Source of the DNA: Prolixibacteraceae bacterium
GTDB lineage: Bacteria; Bacteroidota; Bacteroidia; Bacteroidales; Prolixibacteraceae
Direction: 5' to 3'
DNA: 64,000 nucleotides
NCBI GenBank assembly: GCA_947475715.1
Contig: CANJNY010000006.1
Coordinates: 16,528 to 80,527, forward strand
The translations under genes were made by a program, and so were the position numbers. Positions 27,668 through 36,915 of the stretch are shown piece by piece. The notes under the pieces are model-generated. The model saw nothing but the letters and a program-made list of their open reading frames with translations. It did no database searches and had not been told where the DNA came from. Position 1 is the stretch's first letter, and the number at the start of each line of letters is the position of its first letter.

Positions 27668-30004
27668 TTATTTCGAACGTCGCTTATTTGTTTTAGGTTT
27701 ACTACCCTCGGCCTCGATTATAACCAGACACTCTTCCTGTGTTAGCGCATTGATGTCGGTCCCTTTTTTGATTTTGTAGTTTCCCTTCTTATAGGAGATA
27801 TAGGGACCCCATCGCCCTTCAAGAATTCGAATCTCCTGTGTATCGCCAAAAGTCTTCAATACCGATTTTATGGCATTTTCTCTTTTCTCAATTATTAATT
27901 CGATTGCCCTTTCAATGGTTACAGTCATCGGATCATCAACATCTTTTTTCAGCGAAACAAAAGCGCCGTCATGCCGCACGTAGGGACCAAATCTTCCAAT
28001 GGCTGCGATTACTTTTTTACCTTCAAATTCACCCAGATCACGAGGCAGTTCAAATAATTTCATCGCCTCTTCCATCGTTATTGTTTCGATGCTTTGCCCT
28101 TTTTGAAGTGACGCAAACTGCGGTTTTTCTTCACTCCCTTCGATCACCTCGCCAATCTGGACAAATGGTCCGAACCTTCCTATCTTCGCCGAGACCGGTT
28201 TTTGCGTTACCGGGTCGGTACCCAAAATCCGTTCCCCCCTGGCCCTTTCTGAATTATTCAGCGCATCTTCTATTTTCAGATGAAAAGGGCGATAGAATGT
28301 GTCAATCATTTCGTTCCAGACCAGTTGGCCATCTGCGATTTCATCAAACTGCTTCTCTACGGATGCTGTAAAATTGAAATCTACAATAGGTTCAAAATAC
28401 TTCACGAGGAAATCGTTGACAACCAGTCCAATATCGGTAGGGAATAGTTTCGACTTTTCGGTACCGGTAATTTCTGTTTTAGTCTCTTCCTGAATCTTGT
28501 TATCAATCAGGCTAATCGTGATAAAGAATCGCTCAGTTCCTTCCCGATCCTCTTTTATAACATATTCACGTTGCTGGATTGTGGTGATTGTTGGTGCGTA
28601 TGTTGAAGGGCGTCCGATGCCAAGTTCTTCAAGTTTCCGAACCAGGCTGGCCTCTGTATAGCGAGCGGCTTTCTGCGAAAAACGCTCAAGAGCCTGGATG
28701 AGTTCCGGTTGTAGTTTCTGATCCACACTCAGTGCGGGGAGCATTCCTTTCTCCTCTTCGGAAAGATTTTCATCATCAGATGATTCCATGTAAACCCCAA
28801 GGAATCCATCGAAGCGAAGTACCTCTCCCGAAGCGACAAATATTTCGGAGGCCTTTGAAACATGAATATTAACAGTGGTCCGCTCAATTTCAGCATCTGC
28901 CATTTGCGAGGCAAGAGTTCGTTTATAGATCAAACTGTATAAACGTTGTTCCTGTGATGTTCCGGAAACCTCTTCCTGATCAAAATAGGTTGGACGAATT
29001 GCTTCGTGTGCCTCCTGCGCACCTTTAACTTTGGTTTTATATTGACGAATTTTCACATACCGATCACCATAAGCCGAGATGATCTTATTTTTTGCTCCAT
29101 TTATCGCAAGGTCAGAAAGATTGGTTGAATCAGTACGCATATAGGTTATATGCCCCGATTCATAAAGCTTCTGTGCCACCGACATGGTTAACCCAACAGG
29201 AAAGCCAAGTTTACGGCTCGCTTCCTGCTGTAGCGTGGATGTGGTAAACGGGGCGGCGGGTGACTTTTTTGCCGGCCGGGTGACAACATCAGCGACTGTA
29301 AATGAGGCGCCCAGACATTTCTCGAGAAAAACCTTTGCCGTTAATGCCGAATCAAACCGACTGTTTAGTTCTGCTTTAAGTTGAGTGACTTTCCCGTTTT
29401 TCTCCGGCACCATAAAAATGGCATTGACTCTGAAAAATGGAGTGCTCTGAAAATTGGTGATTTCCCGTTCCCGGTCAACAATAAGCCGAACGGCAACCGA
29501 TTGAACTCTTCCGGCAGAAAGCGAGGGTTTTACTTTCTTCCAAAGTACGGGTGAGATTTCAAATCCAACAAGACGATCCAGTACCCGGCGTGCCTGCTGA
29601 GCATCAACCAGATCTTTATTCAGCCTGCGCGGATTCTCAATAGCTTTTAAAATGGCCTCTTTTGTAATCTCGTGAAAAACGATTCGGTTTGTTTTTTCGG
29701 GATCAAGGTTTAAAACCTCCATCAGATGCCAGGCTATAGCTTCTCCTTCGCGGTCCTCGTCCGAGGCTATCCAGACCTTACCGGCCGATTTTGCAAATTT
29801 TTTGAGTTCGCTGACAACCTTCTTTTTGTCTTCCGAAATGATATAATTTGGTTGATATTGATTGTTGATATCAACCCCAAAATCTTTTTTGTCCAGATCA
29901 CGGATGTGTCCAAAACTCGATTTGACAAGATAATCCTTACCCAGAATTTTCTCTATTGTTTTGGCCTTAGCTGGCGACTCGACGATTACAAGATTCTCTT
30001 CCAT
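27668..30004 (-). CDS. topA: DNA topoisomerase I (type IA)
   Basis: A 778-residue type IA enzyme. It has an N-terminal TOPRIM domain (VIVESPAKAKTIEKILG; acidic triad region DEDREGEAIA at 82-91), the catalytic Tyr288 in HITYMRTDST, and the ELGIGRPSTYAPTI motif. Instead of zinc fingers it ends in repeats of the form FGPFVQIGE, FGPYVRHDG and WGPYISYKK, with a lysine-rich tail. It relaxes negative supercoils in the nucleoid. It stands upstream of the arginase-fold gene with a 90-base gap. Confidence 0.97.
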   Translation of the reverse strand: MEENLVIVESPAKAKTIEKILGKDYLVKSSFGHIRDLDKKDFGVDINNQYQPNYIISEDKKKVVSELKKFAKSAGKVWIASDEDREGEAIAWHLMEVLNLDPEKTNRIVFHEITKEAILKAIENPRRLNKDLVDAQQARRVLDRLVGFEISPVLWKKVKPSLSAGRVQSVAVRLIVDREREITNFQSTPFFRVNAIFMVPEKNGKVTQLKAELNSRFDSALTAKVFLEKCLGASFTVADVVTRPAKKSPAAPFTTSTLQQEASRKLGFPVGLTMSVAQKLYESGHITYMRTDSTNLSDLAINGAKNKIISAYGDRYVKIRQYKTKVKGAQEAHEAIRPTYFDQEEVSGTSQEQRLYSLIYKRTLASQMADAEIERTTVNIHVSKASEIFVASGEVLRFDGFLGVYMESSDDENLSEEEKGMLPALSVDQKLQPELIQALERFSQKAARYTEASLVRKLEELGIGRPSTYAPTITTIQQREYVIKEDREGTERFFITISLIDNKIQEETKTEITGTEKSKLFPTDIGLVVNDFLVKYFEPIVDFNFTASVEKQFDEIADGQLVWNEMIDTFYRPFHLKIEDALNNSERARGERILGTDPVTQKPVSAKIGRFGPFVQIGEVIEGSEEKPQFASLQKGQSIETITMEEAMKLFELPRDLGEFEGKKVIAAIGRFGPYVRHDGAFVSLKKDVDDPMTVTIERAIELIIEKRENAIKSVLKTFGDTQEIRILEGRWGPYISYKKGNYKIKKGTDINALTQEECLVIIEAEGSKPKTNKRRSK

Positions 30005-30348
30005 ATCTTTTGAAGAATGATTTAGGTGCTTCTAAAATTTGTGCAAAGTAAAGAAAATCAAATCCTAAGTTCAAACTATTTCTTTACCCACACCTCCGGA
30101 GTGACTTACTATAACAATTACCTTCAAGCCTAAATAGCATGAATGTCAGGTAATTATAGCTATTGAAACGTTTGCTTTTGAATGATTTCTTTTTTTTAAA
30201 CTATTATTCAAAAACTTTACAAATTGTTCTTCTAAAATGTCGTAAGAGTTCGGTAAATCTGACAAGTATTACAATATGAGTTATATAGATCAAAATCGAA
30301 GCGGGGTCAGCAATACGCCACTAATTATCTTATCTCTGGTTTAGAATG
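30005..30348. other. Intergenic region between NIPSNAP gene and topA
   Basis: These 344 bases lie upstream of topA and downstream of the NIPSNAP gene (both minus). They are AT-rich and have no credible reading frame. I saw only a short imperfect dyad (CACCTCCGGAGTG near 30090) and no clear terminator or promoter box. Confidence 0.4.
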
Positions 30349-31119
30349 TTAAAAATCGGAGTAATCAGTTGGAGAAAGCAATATTTTTACAATTTTTGAG
30401 ACGGTATGCTGATATTCATTGATTGTTGAAAGTTTTTTCCAGTCAGGATGGTTTCCAAATGCTTTCCATCGTTCATCGTGTGCTGTCATATTCTCGAAAG
30501 TAGTTAAATACATTAAATTAGGCATCGAAGCTCCCGAGATTACTTCCGCATAGAATACTGCATTAAACTCTAACGATTTGAATATTTTAATCTCACCACC
30601 TGCATTGAACATCTTCACTTTTTGGTCGAAAAGATGTTCGGTAGGAGATTCATAACTTCTCAATTCATAGATTCTTACAGATGGATCGGTTGTGAATTTT
30701 GGCAACGAAAATGCGGGAGCATCCGGAAATGATCTGAGAAGAATCGATTCTTTCCGCAGAAAAGATGGCTGATCAAAAGGGGCATTTAAGAAATCGGCTC
30801 CGGTTTTTTGGTAATCGGCATCCTTGTCAAGATGATGTTCCACTTTATCAAGTTGATCGAGCGAAGTTAAAGGAATCCATACAATGGTCTGTTTTGTTGA
30901 CGCAGTGTCAGTGGCAATGGGTTTAAATACCCCGATGGTTTGGATTCCTGCCCGGTGTAAAGCTGGTATATAGGATGTTTTCAGATAATTATCAAGATTT
31001 TGCTGCTGGATTTTTCCGTTTAGATGATAAACCTGGATCTGATAGAAATCGCGTCTTTTCGCCGCATTAACCTGAGTGAATGCAAAAAGGAGAATTAAAA
31101 CTAAAGCTATAGACTTCAT
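30349..31119 (-). CDS. Secreted NIPSNAP-family protein
   Basis: A 256-residue exported protein (signal peptide MKSIALVLILLFAFTQVNAA) with two NIPSNAP ferredoxin-like domains. The first contains FYQIQVYHLNGKIQQQNLDNYLKTSYIPALHRAG and the second VRIYELRSYESPTEHLFDQKVKMFNAGGE, followed by MYLTTFENMTAHDERWKAF and DWKKL. The family's biochemical role is not established. In Bacteroidota such proteins are commonly associated with carbohydrate loci. Here it is the last gene of the fucose locus, 39 bases after the fucosidase. Confidence 0.85.
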   Translation of the reverse strand: MKSIALVLILLFAFTQVNAAKRRDFYQIQVYHLNGKIQQQNLDNYLKTSYIPALHRAGIQTIGVFKPIATDTASTKQTIVWIPLTSLDQLDKVEHHLDKDADYQKTGADFLNAPFDQPSFLRKESILLRSFPDAPAFSLPKFTTDPSVRIYELRSYESPTEHLFDQKVKMFNAGGEIKIFKSLEFNAVFYAEVISGASMPNLMYLTTFENMTAHDERWKAFGNHPDWKKLSTINEYQHTVSKIVKILLSPTDYSDF

Positions 31120-31158
31120 AATTAATTTTTAATAATTTATAATCAGGACAGCATCTGT

Positions 31159-32826
31159 TCAGTCAGCCCGGAAGAGGATCCATTCATTGATAACCGGTTC
31201 TTTGGATTCAACAATTTTTAAACGGAAATAGCGTGCAGAAACCGGGTTGAAAGTACCGGTATGTCCTGATCCGCTTGTTTTCACAGCAGTTGCGACCTCC
31301 CATTTATTACCTGTTTTATATTGTATTTCGATTTTCTGACCTTTGTCGTTCCACGGATGCCAGGGCTCTACAACAGAAAAAGCTCCGATTGCAATCGTTT
31401 CTCCAAGGTCAACCTCGGCCCATTTTTCCTGATCATCGCCTTTAGGTTCCCATTTGTTTCCCGGAATTCCATCCAGGAGATTTTTAACCGATGATCCCTC
31501 TTTTTCAGAGGATGCTTTGGCCGTTTTCCCGGCGGTAGGAAGCGGAAGCACCTGAGGTGCGCTGTTAAGTTCAACAACAACCACTGATGCTATTTTATCA
31601 GGTGCCTTGCCAGTAAGGGAAATTGTATTTTTTGTCTTCGTGGCTTCAACAATTAAGGTCTTGTTTGGATTGGAGAGCAAATAGGCCTTTTCAATCTTAT
31701 TCAACAATGGTATCGATATTTTTCCATTCGCGGGCCACTCAAAAATATGGAGGTAGAGTTTATTCCCTTTTTGTGTGCATCGTCCCCATGGAAGGAAGCT
31801 GAAGGGGCTTGCTGTTGTACCATAAATGGCCTCCCCATTAATTTTCATCCATTTTCCAACCTCTGCAAGACGTTCGATACTTGGTTGTGGGACTAATCCT
31901 TCGGAAGTGGGACCAACATTTAGCAGATAATTTCCCCCTTTGCTTACGATGTCGATCAGAGTCTGAAGAATTACCGTGGGTGATTTCCAGTTATTATCTT
32001 TCGATTTGAAACCCCATGTCTCATTCATGGTCATACAGGTTTCCCAGTTACGACCGGGAAAACCGGTAGCGGGAACAAATTGTTCAGGTGTTTCAGAATC
32101 TCCGTTATATCCGCCTCCCAATCTGTTATTGGTAATCAGGTTAGGATATTTTGCCAGAATTGGGAGGAATTTTTCGGCGCGCTCTTTAGTCATATCACAG
32201 GGGGTATCCCACCACAGGATATCCACCTGTCCGTAGTTTGACAGGATTTCCTTCACCTGTGGAACGGCTACTTTATCAATATATTCATCCATCGACCCAT
32301 CCTGGGCTTTATCCCAGTGACCAGAACAGGCACTTCCACCGGTATTGTTCCAGTCCTGAGCCTGCGAATAATAGAATCCCAATCTGATCCCTTGTTTATG
32401 GCATGCATCGGCGAGCGGTTTTAGCAAATCTTTTCCATAGGGTGTTGCTTCAACAATATTCCATTTTGAGGCTTTTGTTTCGAAAAGGGTAAAGCCATCA
32501 TGATGTTTTGAGGTGATCACAAGGTATTTCATACCGGCATCTTTGGCCATTTTGACCCATGCTTCGGGGTTGTATTTTACCGGATTAAACTGTTTGGCAT
32601 AGGCCTGGTAGGTGGCTTTGGGGATTTTGCCATTATTCATAATCCATTCGCCAATTCCTTCAATATCTTTTCCTTCGTATACCCCGGCAGGAACAGAGTA
32701 GACTCCCCAATGGATAAACAGACCAAATTTGGCTTCTTTCCACCAATCCATTTTATCCGGTTTAGGCTGAGCTATGCTGTTAATTGTTAAGACAATAACA
32801 ATGAATGCAAGAAAAAATCTCTTCAT
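31159..32826 (-). CDS. Secreted alpha-L-fucosidase (GH29) with C-terminal F5/8-type domain
   Basis: The 555-residue enzyme (558 if the ATG at 32835 is used) has a signal peptide and a GH29 barrel: FGLFIHWGVYSVPAG, KYLVITSKHHDGFTLF, GFYYSQAQDW and YGQVDILWWDTP. The Asp of the last motif (about 207) is the expected nucleophile. GGNYLLNVGP closes the barrel. Residues ~430-555 form a discoidin-like carbohydrate-binding domain (WEPKGDDQEKWAEVDLG). It releases L-fucose from glycans in the periplasm or outside, feeding FucU one gene upstream. Linkage specificity cannot be read from sequence. Confidence 0.95.
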   Translation of the reverse strand: MKRFFLAFIVIVLTINSIAQPKPDKMDWWKEAKFGLFIHWGVYSVPAGVYEGKDIEGIGEWIMNNGKIPKATYQAYAKQFNPVKYNPEAWVKMAKDAGMKYLVITSKHHDGFTLFETKASKWNIVEATPYGKDLLKPLADACHKQGIRLGFYYSQAQDWNNTGGSACSGHWDKAQDGSMDEYIDKVAVPQVKEILSNYGQVDILWWDTPCDMTKERAEKFLPILAKYPNLITNNRLGGGYNGDSETPEQFVPATGFPGRNWETCMTMNETWGFKSKDNNWKSPTVILQTLIDIVSKGGNYLLNVGPTSEGLVPQPSIERLAEVGKWMKINGEAIYGTTASPFSFLPWGRCTQKGNKLYLHIFEWPANGKISIPLLNKIEKAYLLSNPNKTLIVEATKTKNTISLTGKAPDKIASVVVVELNSAPQVLPLPTAGKTAKASSEKEGSSVKNLLDGIPGNKWEPKGDDQEKWAEVDLGETIAIGAFSVVEPWHPWNDKGQKIEIQYKTGNKWEVATAVKTSGSGHTGTFNPVSARYFRLKIVESKEPVINEWILFRAD

Positions 32827-32905
32827 GTTTACCATTTTTTAGGAGTTAATAGGGTGATTATTTTAAAAGTTTATTTAGTTTTCTATCTTGAAGGAAAGCG
32901 TGTTG

Positions 32906-33340
32906 TTAAAGGGTTGGGGTAACCCCTTTTTTCAGGATTATATTACCATATTTTGCCGTTTCACCGGTCATTACCACAGCAAAAGCATTTTTGGCCCGTT
33001 CGTAAAATGCGAATCGCTCAACCCGTTCAATGGGAGGCACAGCCGGATTTGTTTGGTGAATACTTGTTAAATAGCCCACTTCAACAGAAGGATCCAGGTT
33101 ATCTCCGGGAACCGCAGCCATCATCGCCAATGGGTGAGGAACATAGGGATCGAGTTCGAAAAGGGGTAGGATTGCTGCCAGCAGATCAGCTATTTTTAGT
33201 CCGTCCGCACGAAGTACATTTTTATTAAAGGTTTCTCCGGGGAAATGGGCATCGGCCAGAATAATTTCATCGCCATGCCCCATTCGGGCCAGCACACTAA
33301 GTAGGTCAGGACTAATCAGAGGGGAAATTCCTTTAAGCAT
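32906..33340 (-). CDS. fucU: L-fucose mutarotase (RbsD/FucU family)
   Basis: A 144-residue RbsD/FucU protein. [35 protein letters not shown] contains the catalytic histidine (MGHGD) and the sugar-binding start; the C-terminal [22 protein letters not shown] is the FucU signature. It interconverts fucose anomers after uptake or release. Its position between GH20 and GH29 genes points to L-fucose as the sugar. fucI, fucK and fucA are not in the window. A G-rich/C-rich run overlaps its last codons and may act as a weak terminator. Confidence 0.92.
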   Translation of the reverse strand: MLKGISPLISPDLLSVLARMGHGDEIILADAHFPGETFNKNVLRADGLKIADLLAAILPLFELDPYVPHPLAMMAAVPGDNLDPSVEVGYLTSIHQTNPAVPPIERVERFAFYERAKNAFAVVMTGETAKYGNIILKKGVTPTL

Positions 33341-33631
33341 TCGAAGAGATTGTTTGTGTGGTTCAAAGATACAAATATATTGGTTAGTTAATCGGGAAAG
33401 CTGTTTCCAGGATGTTTAGAATAGGTAATGGTTAATTCTCCCAATGTTTCCGGCAACAAGCTTTTTCATACCGAGGCTATAAATGGCCTCAGATATAATA
33501 AGAATAACAGATAAAGCCAAATATAGCAAGGAGTTTTGAAATTTCTATTTTTTAGATTAGTTCAATCTCTTTTATATTTGGCTTTAAAATAATAAAAATG
33601 CCATTTAGGGCCAGATATGTATTCGTGATAT
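33341..33631 (-). other. Intergenic region fucU-GH20 with a long inverted repeat
   Basis: This stretch of 291 bases between the GH20 stop and the fucU start is AT-rich. It contains the 14-bp perfect inverted repeat at 33512-33586 described separately. It breaks the otherwise tight locus and may hold a processing or termination site plus a promoter for fucU-GH29. Confidence 0.4.
33512..33586. repeat. 14-bp perfect inverted repeat with 47-base spacer
   Basis: TAAAGCCAAATATA (33512-33525) is the exact reverse complement of TATATTTGGCTTTA (33573-33586). The spacer is AT-rich. No transposase is nearby. It could be a large-loop terminator after the GH20 gene, an mRNA processing stem or a decayed miniature element. 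Confidence 0.55.
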
Positions 33632-35266
33632 CTAATTTTTAAGGTTAACATTATTCGCCTTTAAAAAGCTTCGGTGTGGAGCCATGCGCATTGTAAAGGA
33701 GTAATAATCTCTGTTTGATGACCAGTTTACTTCGGAGAGTGCCTGAAGGCGAGGGAAGACCTGTGCCTCGAATTGTGCTTCCGAAGGGATCTCTTCACTC
33801 CATACGCACCCTTGAAATCCGATTATCTTTCCGGTAACATCCGAATTATAGAGTTGCGATACATCGAATTCGAGCAGCTTTTTCAGGTTCTCCTCCGAGT
33901 ATGGACTGCTGAAGTAAAACAGGTCCCATCGTGTAAAGATCAACTGATTGCCATTTGCAGCTGCAATTTTAGGGGCATCAGGCATCCAGTCGCGCCAGTA
34001 CATAATCTTCAGGTAACTGTTTATCTTACCATCAGTGACGTCATCCCAGGCAATTACGGTTTTCCCTTTGGCTTCGAGATGCTTTTGGAGATTGCCGACA
34101 AAAAAACTTTGGATATCATTGGCTGAGATCAGATTATTTGTCTTCATAAAATCGCTACAATCCGTGGATGCTTTCCAGGTTGTCTTGTCAACCTCGTCGG
34201 CACCAATATGAATGAATTTTGATGGGAATTGTTCTGATATCTCATCCCATATCTGCAAGGCGAAGTCATTAATTTCGCGGGTGCATGGGCATATCGGATA
34301 AGAAAATTCGGTACTCCATCCCGAAGATCCGGTGCAGGAGAGTTGAGGATAGGCTTTGATTGCCGCAGACATATGACCGGGCATATCCACTTCGGGGATT
34401 ACCTCTATAAAATGTGCGGTGGCATAGGTTACAATTTCGGCAATATCCTGCCGGGTATAGCATCCGCCATACATTGACATCCCGTTTCGTATCTGAATAA
34501 ACCGGGGATCAATTTTGAAATCTGGATTTGAGGTTGATTTGGCAATGCAGATAGAGTCGTAACGGTCGAAGATTCGCCATGAACCTACCGAATTTAAAAG
34601 TGGAAATTTTTGGCTTTCAATACGCCATCCCTGGTCGTCGGTGAGGTGGAGGTGAAACTTATTGAATTTGTAATAAGCGAGCCAGTCGATGATTTTGAGG
34701 ATATAATCTTTGGTGAAGAAATGGCGTGCCACATCGAGATGGAATCCTCTGTAATTATATTTTGGTTCATCGTTGATTGTAATTCCATTCAGCGTGAGCG
34801 CGTTTTGTTTTAGTCCGTTGGTTGAATTCCAGAGGTATTGCTTAAGTGTCTGAACAGCCCAGAAGGCGCCGGCTTCGTTGCCGGATTTAATCTGAATTCC
34901 GTTTTTGGTAACAGATAACTGGTAAGCATCATCTTTGATTGTTTTATCGTTGATTAGCTGAAAGCTATTTCCTGACACCGGAAGGGTTTGTGAAATCTTA
35001 TAGGTTGTTAATATATTTTCAATTAATTTTTCAGCAGCTAAGGATGCTACTGGATAAATATTGTTGGTGATGAAGGTAAAATCCTGATTGAGGGTGATCT
35101 TCTCGCCGGTAAAATCGAGCTGCTTTGGCAAGGGGATTATGCCATGCGTTTTAATTACAATTTCGGGGGTTGTGATTGATTTGTTTTTACATCCGAAAAT
35201 AATCAGAAGTAAAATGGTGCACATTAAACCATTTATTCTGTTTGATGTACAAATCGTCACCTTCAT
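33632..35266 (-). CDS. Beta-N-acetylhexosaminidase (GH20) lipoprotein
   Basis: Using the ATG at 35266 the enzyme has 544 residues. It has a lipoprotein signal ending LLIIFGC (Cys26), an N-terminal GH20b alpha/beta domain (HGIIPLPKQLDFTGEK...), and a catalytic barrel with YRGFHLDVARHFF, FHLHLTDDQGWRIE, EVIPEVDMPGH and HIGADEVDKTTW. In the last motif Asp357-Glu358 is the substrate-assisted catalytic pair. It removes terminal GlcNAc or GalNAc, probably at the cell surface. The upstream in-frame extension to 35326 lacks a signal and was rejected. It follows susD. Confidence 0.95.
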   Translation of the reverse strand: MKVTICTSNRINGLMCTILLLIIFGCKNKSITTPEIVIKTHGIIPLPKQLDFTGEKITLNQDFTFITNNIYPVASLAAEKLIENILTTYKISQTLPVSGNSFQLINDKTIKDDAYQLSVTKNGIQIKSGNEAGAFWAVQTLKQYLWNSTNGLKQNALTLNGITINDEPKYNYRGFHLDVARHFFTKDYILKIIDWLAYYKFNKFHLHLTDDQGWRIESQKFPLLNSVGSWRIFDRYDSICIAKSTSNPDFKIDPRFIQIRNGMSMYGGCYTRQDIAEIVTYATAHFIEVIPEVDMPGHMSAAIKAYPQLSCTGSSGWSTEFSYPICPCTREINDFALQIWDEISEQFPSKFIHIGADEVDKTTWKASTDCSDFMKTNNLISANDIQSFFVGNLQKHLEAKGKTVIAWDDVTDGKINSYLKIMYWRDWMPDAPKIAAANGNQLIFTRWDLFYFSSPYSEENLKKLLEFDVSQLYNSDVTGKIIGFQGCVWSEEIPSEAQFEAQVFPRLQALSEVNWSSNRDYYSFTMRMAPHRSFLKANNVNLKN

Positions 35267-35317
35267 CTTTTTATGATTTAGATTGTTTTGCAAGTGCAAG
35301 ATAGGAATAAAAACAAA

Positions 35318-35352
35318 GGATTCCATCCCTTTTTTAAGCGTGAATGGAATCC
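35318..35352 (-). terminator. Intrinsic terminator after susD
   Basis: GGATTCCAT (35318-35326) pairs with ATGGAATCC (35344-35352). On the minus strand it is followed by TTTGTTTTTATT. It lies about 30 bases after the susD stop and 50 bases before the GH20 start, so it may attenuate the enzymes relative to the transport genes. Confidence 0.8.
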
Positions 35353-35382
35353 CTGTTTTTCAATTTATTTTTAAAGTTGTTA

Positions 35383-36915
35383 TTAATATCCCGGATTCTG
35401 TACAAGTTTTGGGTTTGCATCCAATTCCTGTTGTGGAATTGGACATAAAATTCTTTCGGGAGTAGCATCATAGCTTATCGCAATTGGTGCACTTGGTACG
35501 CCGTCGCCGCAGGTATATTTAACCTCATGTAACCCCTTCATTGTTGAAACAAGGATTCCGGCGCGAACCAGGTCGTCCCAGCGCTGAGCTTCGAAAGCCA
35601 GTTCGAGTCTTCTTTCCAGAAGAATTTTAGCTCTCATGGCATCTTTTCCTGCTGCAACAACTCCTGGAAGTCCGATTCGTGTACGGACCTGATTTACCGT
35701 TGTCGCTGCACCCCCCAGGTCCCCGGTTTCATTCTGAGCTTCTGCCTTAAGTAATAGGATATCAGCAAGTCTCAGGAGGTAGAAGTGGTCACCGCTGTTC
35801 CATCCGTCGGGATGTTTTTGTTTGTAATTAAACGGGATAAACATTGACTTATCTCCGCAAGGGTTCCAGTTTTCGTCAGCCCAATCGATATTATCCCAGA
35901 AAATGATATTGGCAGTTTTGCGGACATTATCGTTTTCAGCATCATAGGCATTAACCAGATCTTTTGAAGGGACGCAATATTTCTGCCATCCGTCCTCAGG
36001 AGCCAAAAACAGCTGTACAGCCCAATTGGAGACATCCCAGTTCCCACCCAGGTAGGAGATCTCGAAAATCGATTCTTTATTCAGGTAGTGAGCTCCGTCA
36101 AAAAGATCGGCATAGTTGGATAGCAACGTGTATCCGGCACTACTTGCCATTACGGCATTGCAATACTGCAGAACTTTCGCATAATCACGGTCACTGCGTT
36201 GGGCCCAGATCTTAGCCAGGAGTGCGTTTGCTGCCCCTTTTGTGGCTTTCACCTTGTTTACGGTATCATCGCCGGAATAGCTGTCAGGTAAATTGGCCAG
36301 GGCAACCTGAAGGTCTGTATCAATCTGGTCATAAACTTCCTTCTCTGTTGATTTGGCAATATTGGTTCTGGCAGGATCGGCAGAGTTTGAATTTAATTCG
36401 ATTGGAACACCCCCATAGGTTTTCACCAGCTGGAAGTAGTGAAAAGCTCGCAGAAAACTAGCCTGACCGATGATCTCTTTCCTGAGGTTATTTTTATCTA
36501 ATGCAGGGTCTTTTATCTCATTTAATTTTGAAATAATAACGTTGCAACGGCCAATTCCGATATAGAGTTGTGACCAGTTTGCATACATCCGGTTATTTCC
36601 GGTGGTAATATTAAAGTTGTCATAGGCCATTATCGGGGCATCACCGCCGCCACCTGAATAGGCATTGTCAGAGCGAACATCGCCCAGTAGGATATCGTCC
36701 CACTGATAATATTCATAATACAAGGCACGGTATGCGCCAGCCAGTGCATTATTCAAATCGTCCGCAGTATTGTAGGCGTTTCCGGTATTTAGTGTGGACT
36801 CGGGCTTTAAATCCAGAAATTGCTTGCATGAAGATAGCAGTGTCACTAAGATCACTAAGCAAGCTATTTTATTTATTTTGAGTATTTTTTCCATGATATT
36901 CATTTTTTTCAACAT
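35383..36915 (-). CDS. SusD/RagB-family glycan-binding outer-membrane lipoprotein
   Basis: A 510-residue SusD homologue. The lipoprotein signal ends TLLSSC (Cys30), followed by KQFLDLKPES and the TPR-rich SusD fold (NALAGAYRALYYEYYQWDD; IGQASFLRAFHYFQLVKTYGGVPI; LRLADILLLKAEAQNETGD). The C-terminus has PIPQQELDANPKLVQNPGY, typical of the family. It forms the lid of the SusC transporter and captures glycans at the surface. Its ATG shares one base with the susC stop (TAATG), suggesting translational coupling. ATGs at 36900 and 36894 are alternatives. Confidence 0.96.
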   Translation of the reverse strand: MLKKMNIMEKILKINKIACLVILVTLLSSCKQFLDLKPESTLNTGNAYNTADDLNNALAGAYRALYYEYYQWDDILLGDVRSDNAYSGGGGDAPIMAYDNFNITTGNNRMYANWSQLYIGIGRCNVIISKLNEIKDPALDKNNLRKEIIGQASFLRAFHYFQLVKTYGGVPIELNSNSADPARTNIAKSTEKEVYDQIDTDLQVALANLPDSYSGDDTVNKVKATKGAANALLAKIWAQRSDRDYAKVLQYCNAVMASSAGYTLLSNYADLFDGAHYLNKESIFEISYLGGNWDVSNWAVQLFLAPEDGWQKYCVPSKDLVNAYDAENDNVRKTANIIFWDNIDWADENWNPCGDKSMFIPFNYKQKHPDGWNSGDHFYLLRLADILLLKAEAQNETGDLGGAATTVNQVRTRIGLPGVVAAGKDAMRAKILLERRLELAFEAQRWDDLVRAGILVSTMKGLHEVKYTCGDGVPSAPIAISYDATPERILCPIPQQELDANPKLVQNPGY

